DNA from: Achromobacter sp. HZ34
GTDB lineage: Bacteria > Pseudomonadota > Gammaproteobacteria > Burkholderiales > Burkholderiaceae_B
NCBI RefSeq assembly: GCF_002209485.1
Contig: NZ_NJIX01000002.1
Location: 62,001 to 126,000, forward strand
Length of the DNA: 64,000 nucleotides
Reading direction: 5' to 3'
The notes under the pieces: generated by a model
What the model saw: only the letters and a program-made list of their open reading frames with translations
Database searches by the model: none
What the model was told of the DNA's origin: nothing
Made by a program: the position numbers and the translations under genes
Shown here: positions 16,398 to 26,056 of the stretch, piece after piece
Position numbering within the stretch: the stretch's first letter is position 1
Layout: each line of letters starts with the position of its first letter

Positions 16398-17502
16398 ACG
16401 GCGGCGCCTCCTCTTCGGGGAGGTCCTCCGGCAGGTCCGCGAACAGGTCCGCCTGGCGTGGCCTGGCGGCGGCCTCGCCGTCGGGGAAATTGCTCATGCC
16501 CACGCCTACCAGCCGGTAGCGCGTGCTGGCGGGCAATTCCACCCGCGCGCGCATCTGCCGCGCCATATCCCCCAGCGCCTGGGCGGACGCCGGCAGCACC
16601 GGCGACGTCACACTGCGGGTCAGCAGGCGGAACCGGTCCGTCTTCAGCTTCAGCGTCACCGTATAACCCCTGCCCCGCTTGCGCAGCGCCTGTTCCCACA
16701 CCCGCAGCGCCAGCTTGTCGATGACTTCGCCCAGGTCGGACAGCGGCCGGTCGTCCTCGAAGGTCGTTTCAGCCGACACCTGCTGCGCCAACTGGTCCGG
16801 CTCCACCGGCCGGTCGTCGATGCCGTGCGCCAGTTCATGCAGCCGGCGGCCATAACGGCCGAAGCGCTGCTCCAGTTCCGCCAGGCTGCGGTTGGACAGG
16901 TCGCCCACCGTCAGGATTCCCATCTGCTCCAGCTTGCCCTGCATCACGGCGCCCACGCCCGGCACCTTGCGCACCGGTAGCGGCGTCAGGAAGTCCAATA
17001 CATCGCGGGGCCGCAGCACGAACAGGCCGTCCGGCTTGTTCCAGTCAGAAGCAATCTTGGCCAGGAATTTATTCGGTGCCACGCCGGCGGACGCGGTCAG
17101 GCCGGTCTCTGCCTTGATCTGCGCCCGGATGGCGCGCGCGACCTCGGTGGCGGACGCCAGGCCGCCTTTGTTCTCAGTCACATCCAGATAGGCCTCATCG
17201 AGCGACAACGGCTCGATCAGGTCGGTATGGCGGGAGAAGATCTCACGCACATGGCGCGAGACCTCGCGGTACTTGTTGAAATCCGGCCCGACATACTGGG
17301 CGTGCGGGCACAGCCGCAGCGCGCGCGCGACCGACATGGCCGAGTGCACGCCGTAGCGGCGCGCCTCGTAAGAGGCCGCGCACACCACCGAACGGGGTCC
17401 TTTCCAGGCCACCACCACCGGCTGGCCCTGCAAGGCCGGATTGTCGCGTTGCTCGACCGACGCATAAAAAGCGTCCATGTCGACGTGTACGATTTTGCGC
17501 AT
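16375..17502 (-). CDS. dinB: DNA polymerase IV (Y family)
   Basis: A 375-residue translesion DNA polymerase. The catalytic acidic residues are visible as Asp8 in [10 protein letters not shown] and Asp102-Glu103 in [10 protein letters not shown] helix-hairpin-helix and little-finger domain follow, with the thumb segment [20 protein letters not shown]. The C-terminus carries QADLF, a likely sliding-clamp binding motif. The start at 17502 matches the conserved N-terminus. It is convergent with yqeY. I do not see a convincing LexA box upstream. Confidence 0.95.
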   Translation of the reverse strand: MRKIVHVDMDAFYASVEQRDNPALQGQPVVVAWKGPRSVVCAASYEARRYGVHSAMSVARALRLCPHAQYVGPDFNKYREVSRHVREIFSRHTDLIEPLSLDEAYLDVTENKGGLASATEVARAIRAQIKAETGLTASAGVAPNKFLAKIASDWNKPDGLFVLRPRDVLDFLTPLPVRKVPGVGAVMQGKLEQMGILTVGDLSNRSLAELEQRFGRYGRRLHELAHGIDDRPVEPDQLAQQVSAETTFEDDRPLSDLGEVIDKLALRVWEQALRKRGRGYTVTLKLKTDRFRLLTRSVTSPVLPASAQALGDMARQMRARVELPASTRYRLVGVGMSNFPDGEAAARPRQADLFADLPEDLPEEEAPPFNQPDEP

Positions 17503-17592
17503 CTCAGCTGCTGGACAGTTCCTGTGTCCGTGCCGCCCGCGCGGCGTAAAAACGCCTATTATGGCGCCTCATTTTCATCGGTTAAGAGCATC

Positions 17593-18045
17593 ATGGAAAC
17601 CAAGCAAGGCGCGGCCCCCCAGTTTTCCGTCGATTATTTCGGCGCCCGGATCCCCCTGATGGAATACCTGGGCCTGGTCCCCGAACACATCGAACCCAAC
17701 CTGGCGCGCACCCGCCTGCCCTGGCGCGTCGAGCTGACCAACAGCCGCGGCGACGTCCATGGCGGCACCCTGATGGCCGTGCTGGACTTTACCCTGAGCG
17801 CGGCCGCGCGCGGTTCGCTGGAAGCCGGCATCAGCATGGCCACCATCGACATGAGCACCAGCTTCATGGCACCGGCCACCGGCGACCTGACGGTCGAGGC
17901 CCGTTGCATCAAGCTGGGCAAGTCCATTGCCTTCTGTGAAGGCGACATCTTCAACGGCAAGGGCGAGCGCGTCTGCAAGGCGACGGCCACCTTCAAGGTG
18001 ATCCGCCCCCGTGCCGACGGCGGCGGCAAGGCCGGCACGGACTGA
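17593..18045 (+). CDS. PaaI-family hotdog thioesterase
   Basis: A 150-residue acyl-CoA thioesterase-like protein. The signature [22 protein letters not shown] and the segment [12 protein letters not shown] are typical of the PaaI/YigI subgroup. Start ATG 17593 was chosen over upstream frames because the family N-terminus begins there. It is divergent from dinB with a 90-base gap containing an AT-richer stretch (TATTAT near 17558) that could be a promoter. The substrate cannot be told from the sequence. Confidence 0.88.
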   Translation: METKQGAAPQFSVDYFGARIPLMEYLGLVPEHIEPNLARTRLPWRVELTNSRGDVHGGTLMAVLDFTLSAAARGSLEAGISMATIDMSTSFMAPATGDLTVEARCIKLGKSIAFCEGDIFNGKGERVCKATATFKVIRPRADGGGKAGTD

Positions 18046-18076
18046 GCGCCCGCCCCTGCCCCAGCGCGCCGCCCCC

Positions 18077-18517
18077 TTACTTCGGCGGCGGCGTCACCGG
18101 ATTATTGGTGTCGCTGGGCATATAGGACACGCAGGACGGCACCTGGAAGCGAATGGCATCGCGCATCGCGATGACGGCATCCGCGTTCCACACCGAACGG
18201 CCCCACATGGCGATATGCACGTCGCTGTGGCCGGCGTCGATGCCGACGATATCCACCCGGGCAACGTCGTTGTCCGAGAACGGCGCGGTCACGCGCAGCG
18301 TGGCCTTGCGGCCGGCGTCGTCCACCGTGCCCCGCACCTGGTAGGCATCCTTGCCGGTCAGGCATTGTTCAGCCTGCGTGCGTGCCAGCTGGTAAGCCTT
18401 CTGGTAGCCCACTTCGACTTTGTAGTCGCCACTGGGCGACTGGCCCGGGGTGATGCCTATGGCGCACCCGGCCAAACCCACGGCCAGCACTGAGGCGGCC
18501 GCCGTAATCCTCAACAT
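18077..18517 (-). CDS. Putative lipoprotein of unknown function
   Basis: A 146-residue protein with a lipobox (AVGLAGC, cysteine 18) after a short signal peptide. The mature part is a small beta-rich domain with one conserved-looking WGRSVWNADAVIAM segment and a proline-rich end (NNPVTPPPK). I do not recognise the family. It is convergent with the thioesterase gene (31-base gap) and transcribed alone. The ribosome site GGAGG lies just upstream of the start on the minus strand (18523-18527). Confidence 0.7.
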   Translation of the reverse strand: MLRITAAASVLAVGLAGCAIGITPGQSPSGDYKVEVGYQKAYQLARTQAEQCLTGKDAYQVRGTVDDAGRKATLRVTAPFSDNDVARVDIVGIDAGHSDVHIAMWGRSVWNADAVIAMRDAIRFQVPSCVSYMPSDTNNPVTPPPK

Positions 18518-18784
18518 AAGACCTCCAATAAACGGCGCAATTATGCGCTATCCGTGGCCGCCGTCCACCTTGGCCCCTGGACGTAACCAGGATTGCGCAT
18601 TGTGAAGACGCCGTGGCGGGTCACGGACGGCCTGCCGCCGCGGGGCCTGTCCGCGGCTGGATCGGCCGCCGGATGGCCGGCCCCCGGATGGCCGGCCCCT
18701 TGATTCGACACCCTCGATGCCGCTATGGCATGATCGTAGGCCCGCCGCGGACGCATTCGTTCGCCCGCAACACCGGAGAGTACC
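18518..18784. other. 267-base intergenic region with a short tandem repeat
   Basis: This gap separates the divergent lipoprotein and S9 peptidase genes. It contains a 16-base unit, CCGGATGGCCGGCCCC, present twice at 18669-18684 and 18684-18699 (period 15). Open frames across it are repeats of Gly/Pro/Arg codons and do not look like genes. The peptidase ribosome site GGAGAG is at 18775-18780. Confidence 0.6.
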
Positions 18785-20698
18785 TTGTTCAAATTCATGA
18801 CCCGGTCCCTGCTGGCCGCCACGCTGATCGGTGCCGCCTCGGGCGCCGCCGCTCAAGCGCCCAAGCAATATCCGCTGAAAGACTTCTTCCGCAATCCCGA
18901 CCGCGGTTATTTCCGCCTGGCCGAAGACGGTAAGACCCTGGGGTTCATGCAGCCCGTCAGCATCGACGGCCAGCCCGCTCGCATGAACATCTTCGTGCAG
19001 AAGCTGGACGGCTCCACGCCGATCGGCGAACCGCGCAAGCTCACCAGCGAAACCGCGCGCGACATCAGCAACTATTTCTGGAAAGGCTCCGACACCATCC
19101 TTTATGCCAAGGACTTCGGCGGCGACGAGAACTTCCACGTGCTGGCGGTCAATGTCGCGGACGGCAAGGTCACCGACCTGACGCCCTACGAGCACGTGCG
19201 CGCCGGCATCGAGGACGATCTCGAAGACGATCCCGACCACGTGCTGGTCAGCCACAACCAGCGCGATCCACAGGTGTTCGACGTGTATCGCGTCAACATC
19301 CGCACCGGCGCGTCCGAACGCGTGGCCGAGAATCCCGGCAATGTCGTCGGCTGGCAGACCGACCATGCCGGCAAGGTGCGCGCGGCCGTCACCAGCGATG
19401 GCCTGAACACCACCCTGCTGTATCGCGACAAGGAAAGCGACCCGTTCAAGCCGCTGATCACCACGGACTACCGCACCAGCGTCAGCCCGTCGCTGTTCAC
19501 CTTCGACGACAAGCGCCTGTATGCCTTGAGCAACCGCGGCCGCGACACCCTGGCGCTGGTCGAGATCGATCCCGCCCACCCCGATACGGAAAAGCTGCTG
19601 TTCGACCCGCAGCAGGTCGACCTGGGCGGCATCGCCTATTCGCGCAAGCGCAAGGTGCTGACGGCGGCCGGCTACCAGACCGACAAGACCCACCGCAAGT
19701 TCTTCGACGCCCAGACCGAGGCGCTGTACGGCAAGCTGGAAGCGCACCTGCAGGGTTATGAGTTCATCGTCCAGGGCGAGACCCGCGACGAGGACAAGTT
19801 CATCGTCGCCGCCTACAACGACCGCACGCCGGGCTCGCGCTATCTGTACGACGTCAAGACGGACATGCTGACCAAGCTGGCCGACATCAACCCCGCCCTG
19901 CCTGAATCCGACATGGCGGAGATGCGTCCGGTGTCTTTCCAAAGCCGCGACGGCCTGACCATACACGGCTACCTGACCGTGCCCAAGGGCCGTGCCGCCA
20001 AGGACCTGGCGTGCATCGTCAACCCTCACGGCGGCCCGTGGGCGCGTGACAGCTGGGGCTACAACCCGGAAATCCAGTTCCTGGCGAACCGCGGCTTCTG
20101 CGTGCTGCAGATCAACTTCCGCGGTTCGACCGGCTATGGCCGCAAGTTCTGGGAAGCCGGCTTCGGCCAGTGGGGCCTGACCATGCAGGACGACATCACC
20201 GATGGCGTGCAGTGGCTGATCAAGGAAGGCATTGCCGATCCCAAGCGCATCGGCATCTACGGCGGCAGCTATGGCGGCTATGCCACCCTGGCCGGCATCA
20301 CCTTCACCCCGGATCTGTATGCGGCCGCGGTGGACTACGTCGGGGTGTCCAATCTGTTCACCTTCATGAACACCATTCCACCGTACTGGAAGCCCTTGCT
20401 GGCCAAGATGCACGACATGGTGGGCGATCCGGAGAAAGACAAGGAGCGCCTGGCCGCCACGTCGCCGGCCTTGCATGTGGACCGCATCAAGACCCCCTTG
20501 TTCATCGCCCAGGGGGCCAAGGATCCGCGCGTCAACAAGGATGAAAGCGACCAGGTGGTGGAAGCCTTGCGCAAGCGGGGCGTCGAGGTCGAGTACATGG
20601 TGAAGGACAACGAAGGGCACGGTTTCCATAACGACGAGAACAAGTTCGAGTTCTACGCCGCGATGGAGAAGTTCTTCAACCAGCACCTGAAGCCGTAA
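18785..20698 (+). CDS. S9-family prolyl oligopeptidase-type serine peptidase
   Basis: A 637-residue exported peptidase. A signal peptide covers about residues 1-24 (ending AAAQAPK). Residues 30-380 form a beta-propeller-like region, followed by an alpha/beta-hydrolase domain. The catalytic triad can be placed at Ser495 (GGSYGGY), Asp580 (AKDPRVNK) and His612 (EGHGFH). It is likely periplasmic and cleaves short peptides. I prefer the TTG start at 18785 because GGAGAG ends 4 bases upstream; ATG 18797 would shorten the signal peptide. A strong terminator follows. Confidence 0.9.
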   Translation: MFKFMTRSLLAATLIGAASGAAAQAPKQYPLKDFFRNPDRGYFRLAEDGKTLGFMQPVSIDGQPARMNIFVQKLDGSTPIGEPRKLTSETARDISNYFWKGSDTILYAKDFGGDENFHVLAVNVADGKVTDLTPYEHVRAGIEDDLEDDPDHVLVSHNQRDPQVFDVYRVNIRTGASERVAENPGNVVGWQTDHAGKVRAAVTSDGLNTTLLYRDKESDPFKPLITTDYRTSVSPSLFTFDDKRLYALSNRGRDTLALVEIDPAHPDTEKLLFDPQQVDLGGIAYSRKRKVLTAAGYQTDKTHRKFFDAQTEALYGKLEAHLQGYEFIVQGETRDEDKFIVAAYNDRTPGSRYLYDVKTDMLTKLADINPALPESDMAEMRPVSFQSRDGLTIHGYLTVPKGRAAKDLACIVNPHGGPWARDSWGYNPEIQFLANRGFCVLQINFRGSTGYGRKFWEAGFGQWGLTMQDDITDGVQWLIKEGIADPKRIGIYGGSYGGYATLAGITFTPDLYAAAVDYVGVSNLFTFMNTIPPYWKPLLAKMHDMVGDPEKDKERLAATSPALHVDRIKTPLFIAQGAKDPRVNKDESDQVVEALRKRGVEVEYMVKDNEGHGFHNDENKFEFYAAMEKFFNQHLKP

Positions 20699-20729
20699 GG
20701 CCCCTTCCCTGGGAGCAGGTGTCGTTCAT

Positions 20730-20758
20730 CAAGGCCCGCTGACGCGGGCCTTGATTTT
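20730..20758 (+). terminator. Rho-independent terminator after the S9 peptidase gene
   Basis: A perfect 10-base-pair stem (20730-20739 with 20744-20753), loop TGAC, followed by ATTTTG. It lies 31 bases after the peptidase stop and between convergent genes. On the minus strand the stem is followed by ATGAACGAC, so it should work mainly on the plus strand. Confidence 0.85.
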
Positions 20759-20810
20759 GCCTGGAAGGCTTGGTGCCCATGGGGCGCCTTTTTCCCCTAC
20801 CCTGAATCTT

Positions 20811-22076
20811 CTACGCGGCCTTGGCTCGTGGTTTCCTGCGGCCCATGTCCGGCAGGAAGGCCGCCACCATGCCCAGCAGAGGCAGGAACGAGCACACCTT
20901 GTAGACGAACCCGATACTCGTGGCATCGGCCAGATTCCCCAGCACCGCGGCCCCTACTCCGCCCAGCCCGAACGACAGGCCGAAGAACAACCCGGCGATG
21001 GTCCCCACCTTGCCCGGCACCAATTCCTGCGCGAACACCACGATGGCGGAGAAGGCCGACGCCAGCACCAGGCCGATGATCGCCACCAGCACCGCCGTCC
21101 AGAACAGATTGGCATACGGCAGCATCAGCGTGAACGGCGCCACGCCCAGGATCGACGTCCAGATCACCGCCTTGCGCCCGATACGGTCACCGACCGGGCC
21201 ACCGACCACCGTCCCCACCGCCACGGCGGCCAGGAACACGAACAGGTAAAGCTGCGCCGTGCGCACCGGCAGATGGAACTTGTCGATCAGATAGAAGGTG
21301 AAATAGCTGTTCAGGCTGGACAGGTAGAAGTACTTGGAAAACACCAGCACGGCCAGCACACCCAGCGCCATGCCCACCTTGCGCTTGTCCAGCGCCGGCA
21401 CATCGCCCTCGCGCCTGGCCTTGGGCTTGAGCCGCCAGCGGTTCGCCGCGTACCAGCGGCTGATGCCGATCAACACCATGATGCCGAACAGCGCGGCCAG
21501 CGAAAACCACGCCACACTGCCCTGGCCATGCGGGATGATCAGCAGCGCGGCCAACAACGGCCCCAGCGACGACCCCACGTTGCCGCCCACCTGGAACAGC
21601 GACTGGGCCAGGCCATGCTGGCCGCCCGAGGCCATGCGCGCCACCCGCGAAGATTCGGGATGGAAGATCGACGATCCCGTTCCCACCAGCACCGCCGCGA
21701 TCAGCAGGAAGGGATAGGTCGGCGCCACCGACAGCAGCAGCAAGCCCACCAGCGTGAATCCCATGCCGACCGGCAGCGAATACGGCAAGGGCCGCCTGTC
21801 CGTGTAGAAGCCGATGCAAGGCTGCAGCAGCGACGCGGCGATCTGGTACGTCAGCGTAATCAGCCCGATCTGGCTGAAACTCAGCTGGAACGATTCCTTC
21901 AGCATGGGATAGATGGCCAACAGGATCGACTGGATCATGTCGTTCATCAAATGCGCCACGCTGATCGCGCCCAGCACCTTGAACGCCGTGTTGTCCTTGG
22001 GCAGGGGCACGGCCGCGGGTGACGTCGCGACCGGCGGCGTGGCCGTCACGATGGGAGTCTCGATGGATGTAGTCAT
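20811..22076 (-). CDS. fsr: MFS transporter, fosmidomycin-resistance (Fsr) type
   Basis: A 421-residue major facilitator protein with 12 predicted membrane helices. After a proline/threonine-rich cytoplasmic N-terminus come FKVLGAISVAHLMNDM, GFYTDRRPLPYSLPVGMGF and FHPESSRVAR, which are characteristic of the Fsr family of drug exporters. It probably exports a small phosphonate-like or other toxic compound. It is divergent from an AraC-type regulator, a frequent pairing for this family, so its expression is probably controlled from the 22077-22252 gap. Confidence 0.88.
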   Translation of the reverse strand: MTTSIETPIVTATPPVATSPAAVPLPKDNTAFKVLGAISVAHLMNDMIQSILLAIYPMLKESFQLSFSQIGLITLTYQIAASLLQPCIGFYTDRRPLPYSLPVGMGFTLVGLLLLSVAPTYPFLLIAAVLVGTGSSIFHPESSRVARMASGGQHGLAQSLFQVGGNVGSSLGPLLAALLIIPHGQGSVAWFSLAALFGIMVLIGISRWYAANRWRLKPKARREGDVPALDKRKVGMALGVLAVLVFSKYFYLSSLNSYFTFYLIDKFHLPVRTAQLYLFVFLAAVAVGTVVGGPVGDRIGRKAVIWTSILGVAPFTLMLPYANLFWTAVLVAIIGLVLASAFSAIVVFAQELVPGKVGTIAGLFFGLSFGLGGVGAAVLGNLADATSIGFVYKVCSFLPLLGMVAAFLPDMGRRKPRAKAA

Positions 22077-22215
22077 TATGGGGACAGGGCAAGGGATGAA
22101 ATCGGGGCATGCCGCCGGTCACCCCGTCGGCCGTGAGGGACATGCCCTCTTGAGCTACCAGGAAACCGGCGCAATCCGGCCGTCACGCGAGTGTAATCAC
22201 GCCCGCGCGCGGCCG

Positions 22216-22243
22216 AGTGACAACTTTCGTCGAATAAGTGACA
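22216..22243. promoter_or_regulatory. Direct-repeat operator candidate for the AraC regulator
   Basis: AGTGACA occurs at 22216-22222 and again at 22237-22243, 21 bases apart start to start, i.e. two DNA turns on the same face. This geometry fits known AraC-family half-sites. It lies in the divergent gap between the Fsr exporter and the regulator. If the regulator begins at the GTG (22238), the second copy overlaps its start; if at ATG 22253, it is wholly upstream. Confidence 0.5.
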
Positions 22244-22252
22244 CTGTCGCCC

Positions 22253-23062
22253 ATGCCTGCCCGTCCCCCCGCCCATGCCCCCTGGCGCAGCATCGATGCC
22301 GACGACTACCAGCGCGTGCCCCGCCCGGTCACCGCGATGGCCAAGGAGTTCGATCCGCGTTCCAACACCGGCCCGCACGCCCATGCGCGGGCCCAGCTCA
22401 TCTACGCCGCCGAAGGCGTCATGCGGGTTTCCACCGCGCAGGGCGTGTGGGCCCTGCCCGCGCTGCGGGCCTTGTGGGTGCCGCCTGGCGTGGAACACGC
22501 GGTGGACATGATCACCCCCGTGTCCATGCGCACCCTGTACGTGGACCGCAGCATCGCCGCCGGCCTGTGGGCCGAATGCTGCGTCATCGAGGTATCGGGC
22601 CTGCTGCGCGAACTGGTCCTGGCGCTGGCGCGCGAGCCCATCGAATACGCCCTGGACGGCCGCTGCGGCCAGATCGCCAGCCTGATCCCGGCCGAACTGG
22701 CGATCGCCAAGGTATTGCCCATCCGTATTCCCTGGCCCGCCGACCGCCGCCTGCAGGCCGTCTGCCGTGCCATCCTGGACGATCCCGGCAGCCCGCGTAC
22801 CGTCCATGAATGGGGCGACGTGGTCGGCGCCAGCGGGCGCACGCTGATACGCCTGTTCCAGGCTGAGCTGGGCCTGAATTACCGCCAGTGGGTGCAACAG
22901 GTACGCCTGGCCGATGCCGTTGGCCGGCTGGCCCTGGGCCAGCCCGTGGCGCGCATCGCCACCGAACTGGGCTATCGCAGTCCCAGCGCTTTCGCGGCGA
23001 TGTTCAGGCGGGCGCTGGGCAGCCCGCCCAATCTATATTTGAATCAGGCTGTATCCGGATGA
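22253..23062 (+). CDS. AraC-family transcriptional regulator (NimR-like)
   Basis: A 269-residue regulator with an N-terminal cupin-type sensor domain (NTGPHAHARAQLIYAAEGVM, PPGVEHAVDM) and a C-terminal double helix-turn-helix (residues about 165-265) ending in IATELGYRSPSAFAAMFRRALG. This arrangement is typical of regulators of drug-exporter genes. ATG 22253 is preferred over GTG 22238, but neither has a strong ribosome site. It is divergent from the Fsr transporter, which is its probable target. Confidence 0.9.
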   Translation: MPARPPAHAPWRSIDADDYQRVPRPVTAMAKEFDPRSNTGPHAHARAQLIYAAEGVMRVSTAQGVWALPALRALWVPPGVEHAVDMITPVSMRTLYVDRSIAAGLWAECCVIEVSGLLRELVLALAREPIEYALDGRCGQIASLIPAELAIAKVLPIRIPWPADRRLQAVCRAILDDPGSPRTVHEWGDVVGASGRTLIRLFQAELGLNYRQWVQQVRLADAVGRLALGQPVARIATELGYRSPSAFAAMFRRALGSPPNLYLNQAVSG

Positions 23063-23209
23063 GGCGCGGCAACAATCCGCATCTTCGCCGGCACCCGCGA
23101 CGCGCCTTCATCGGCTTGCCAGCCTCACCTGCGATAATGCGCGTTTGGTTACCTGAAAACTAATTCCCCCTGGGCGGGTCTATAGACATCTGCCCTAGAA
23201 TCGCCAGCG

Positions 23210-25954
23210 ATGAGCCAAGCCGCACCTCCCAATACTCCCCGTCCGGACGGTACGCCGGCCCGCCCCTCTTTTCTGCGTCGTTTCGTCGTCAAGACCGCTG
23301 TCTTCGCGATCGGTGCCGGCCTGTGCGGCCTGATCGCCCTGGGTCTGGCCCTGGCGCTGGCCTATCCCAGCCTGCCCGACCTGCACGCCATGACCGACTA
23401 TCGGCCACGCGTACCGCTGCGGGTCTACACCGCGGACAAGGTGCTGATCGGCGAATTCGGCGAAGAGCACCGCAACGTGCTGCGCTTCAACGAGATCCCC
23501 GAGGTCATGCGGCATGCCGTCCTGGCCGCCGAGGACGATCGCTTCTACCAGCACGGCGGCGTGGACTGGAGCGGCGTGGTGCGCGCCGTGGCGGCCAACG
23601 TGCTGCGCGGCTCCAAGAGCCAGGGCGCCAGCACCATCACCATGCAGGTGGCGCGCAACTTCTACCTGTCCTCGGAAAAGACCTATTCGCGCAAGTTCTA
23701 CGAACTGCTGCTGACATTCAAGATCGAGAACACGCTGACCAAGGACCAGATCCTTGAGCTGTACATGAACCAGATCTACCTGGGTCACCGCGCCTACGGC
23801 TTCGCCGCCGCCGCGCGTACGTACCTGGGCAAGGAACTGAGCCAGGTCACGCCGGCCGAAGCCGCGCTGCTGGCCGGCCTTCCGAAGGCGCCTTCGCGCT
23901 ACAACCCCATCAACAACCTGCCTCGCGCGCAGCTGCGCCAGCATTACGTGCTGGGCCGCATGCGCGCGCTGGGCTGGCTGGACGACACCGCTTACCAGGC
24001 CGCCATGGCACAGCCGCTGGTCGTGCGCGGCAGCGGGGAAAGCGGCGCCGGCGGCAGCGCGTTCCGCGTGCATGGCGAGTATCCGGCCGAACTGGTGCGC
24101 CAGGCCATGTACAACACCTTCGGCGACCAGACCTATTCGCGCGGCATCAACGTCTACACCACCATCGACTCCAAGGACCAGGACGCGGCGTATAAAGCCG
24201 TGCGCGCCGGCGTGCTCGATTACACCCGCCGCGCTGCGTATCCCGGCCCCGAAGACAATATCGACCTGCCCGACGACATCGAGAAAGATCCGCAGGCGCT
24301 GGACGACCTGCTGGACGGCTTGCAGGACAAGTATCCCGACAGCGACGACCTGTATGCCGGCGTGGTGCTGGAAGCCAGCCCCACCGCCATCAAGGTGGCG
24401 CGCGGCGGGCACGACATCGTCACCGTCGACGACAAGAAAGCCCTGTCGGTGGTGGCCCGCGCGCTGGGCCCCAAGGCCAAGGATGACGTGCGTATCCAGC
24501 GTGGCTCGGTGGTCTACGTGCACAAGAACGGCGACGCCTGGGAAGTGATCAACATGCCGGCGTTGCAAGCGGCGCTGGTGTCCATGGTGCCGGACGACGG
24601 CGCCATCCGCGCCATGATCGGCGGCTTCGATTTCAACCGCGGCAACTTCAACCGAACCGTGCAGGCCTGGCGCCAGCCCGGTTCCAACATCAAGCCCTTC
24701 ATCTACTCGGCCGGGCTGACGCGCGGCCTGACGCCGGCCACGCAGATTTCCGACCAGCCGTTCGCGCTGACCGCCGAGCAGACCGGCTCCAAGGCCTGGA
24801 ATCCGAAGAACGACGGCAATGCCTATGAGCCCATGCTGACGCTGCGGCAGGCCTTGTACAAGTCCAAGAACATGGTGTCGATCCGCATCCTGCAAGCCAT
24901 CACGCCGGCTTACGGGCAGGAGTTCCTGACGCGCTTCGGCTTCGACAAGGCGCGCTGGCCCGCGGTGCTGCCCATCGCGTTGGGCGCCGGTTCGGCCACG
25001 CCGCTGCAAGTGGTGAACGCCTATTCCGTGTGGGCCAATGGCGGCTATCGCGTCACGCCCTACCTGATCGACAAGGTCACCGACAGCGATGGCAAGGTGC
25101 TGATGCAGGCGCAGCCGCAGAAGGCGGGCGATGAAAGCACGCGCGTCGTCGATCCGCGCGTGGCGTGGATCATGGACGACATGCTGAAGGGCGTGGCTAC
25201 CTACGGCACCGCGGCGCGCGCGCATTCCGTGCTCAAGCGCAACGACGTGGGCGGCAAGACGGGGACCACCAATGATTCGGTGGACGTCTGGTTCTCCGGC
25301 TATACGCCCGCCCTGGCCACCACGGTGTGGATGGGCTTCGACCAGCCGCGTTCGCTGGGGTCGAATGAATTCGGCGCCGGCCTGACCCTGTCGGCGTGGA
25401 TACAGTACATGCAGACAGGGCTCAAGGGCGTGCCCGAAGCCAAGCCGCGTCCGCAGCCGCAGGGCATGCTGGTCGACAACGGCGAGTATTACCTGTCCGA
25501 GTTTCCGCCGGGGCAGGCCGTGGCGACGCTGGACCTGCCGACGGATGATGCGCTGGGTGATTTCCTGAATAACGGCGGCACGGGTGGGATGCCCATGCTG
25601 AATCCGACGGTGCCGGGGGGCCAGCCGGGTTCGATGCCTGGGGCACAACCTGGCGTTCAGCCTGGGGCCCAGCCCGGAGCGCGGCCGGGGGCTCAGCCCG
25701 GCTCTTCATCGGGCGCCGGCCAGTTGCCCCCGTCGGGCGTCGAAAGCCTGCCCATCCCCATCCCGCAGGTCGGCGAGCCGATCCGCCAGCGCCCGCCAGG
25801 CACGCCGGCAGCGGCGTCGGCGCCGAACTCGCCCAACGCGCCGGCAGCGGGCGGCCAGGCGCCGGTCCAACAGCCCTTCTTCCCCCCTATCCCGGTGCCG
25901 CGCGTGGACGCCGGGCCGGCCGGCGGCACGCCAGTCGCGATGGCGATTCGTTGA
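23210..25954 (+). CDS. mrcA: Penicillin-binding protein 1A (bifunctional transglycosylase/transpeptidase)
   Basis: A 914-residue class A PBP. A membrane anchor at about residues 25-50 is followed by a GT51 glycosyltransferase domain with the catalytic glutamate 108 in AAEDDRFYQHGG, then the OB-type insert and the transpeptidase domain with Ser492 (GSNIKPF, SxxK), SKN (YKSKNMVS) and KTG (GGKTGTT near residue 683). It polymerises and cross-links peptidoglycan outside the inner membrane. The C-terminal 120 residues are low-complexity: PGAQPG-type repeats, then proline/alanine-rich sequence. It is followed by a strong terminator. Confidence 0.97.
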   Translation: MSQAAPPNTPRPDGTPARPSFLRRFVVKTAVFAIGAGLCGLIALGLALALAYPSLPDLHAMTDYRPRVPLRVYTADKVLIGEFGEEHRNVLRFNEIPEVMRHAVLAAEDDRFYQHGGVDWSGVVRAVAANVLRGSKSQGASTITMQVARNFYLSSEKTYSRKFYELLLTFKIENTLTKDQILELYMNQIYLGHRAYGFAAAARTYLGKELSQVTPAEAALLAGLPKAPSRYNPINNLPRAQLRQHYVLGRMRALGWLDDTAYQAAMAQPLVVRGSGESGAGGSAFRVHGEYPAELVRQAMYNTFGDQTYSRGINVYTTIDSKDQDAAYKAVRAGVLDYTRRAAYPGPEDNIDLPDDIEKDPQALDDLLDGLQDKYPDSDDLYAGVVLEASPTAIKVARGGHDIVTVDDKKALSVVARALGPKAKDDVRIQRGSVVYVHKNGDAWEVINMPALQAALVSMVPDDGAIRAMIGGFDFNRGNFNRTVQAWRQPGSNIKPFIYSAGLTRGLTPATQISDQPFALTAEQTGSKAWNPKNDGNAYEPMLTLRQALYKSKNMVSIRILQAITPAYGQEFLTRFGFDKARWPAVLPIALGAGSATPLQVVNAYSVWANGGYRVTPYLIDKVTDSDGKVLMQAQPQKAGDESTRVVDPRVAWIMDDMLKGVATYGTAARAHSVLKRNDVGGKTGTTNDSVDVWFSGYTPALATTVWMGFDQPRSLGSNEFGAGLTLSAWIQYMQTGLKGVPEAKPRPQPQGMLVDNGEYYLSEFPPGQAVATLDLPTDDALGDFLNNGGTGGMPMLNPTVPGGQPGSMPGAQPGVQPGAQPGARPGAQPGSSSGAGQLPPSGVESLPIPIPQVGEPIRQRPPGTPAAASAPNSPNAPAAGGQAPVQQPFFPPIPVPRVDAGPAGGTPVAMAIR

Positions 25955-25991
25955 GGCCAGCGACCGCAGCGCTGCTGCTGTGAGCGAAAAT

Positions 25992-26032
25992 CAAGAGGGG
26001 CTGTTCAAAATGAACAGCGCCCTTCTTGTTTT
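25992..26032 (+). terminator. Rho-independent terminator after the PBP1A gene
   Basis: A long hairpin with left arm 25992-26007, loop AAA and right arm 26011-26028 (with a small internal mismatch), followed by TTTTC. It sits 37 bases after the PBP1A stop, between convergent genes. Confidence 0.85.
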
Positions 26033-26056
26033 CACCCCGTGCGGTTCGCCAGAACG

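Noticed and set aside
17503-17592. LexA/SOS box upstream of dinB
   Set aside because: Only a GGACA-N7-TGTCC inverted repeat is visible; it does not match the CTGT-N8-ACAG pattern well enough.
18548-20686. 712-codon minus-strand open frame opposite the S9 peptidase
   Set aside because: Same artefact; the plus strand has a signal peptide and full catalytic triad.
23195-25648. 817-codon minus-strand open frame opposite PBP1A
   Set aside because: Low-complexity translation without domains; the plus strand is a complete PBP1A.
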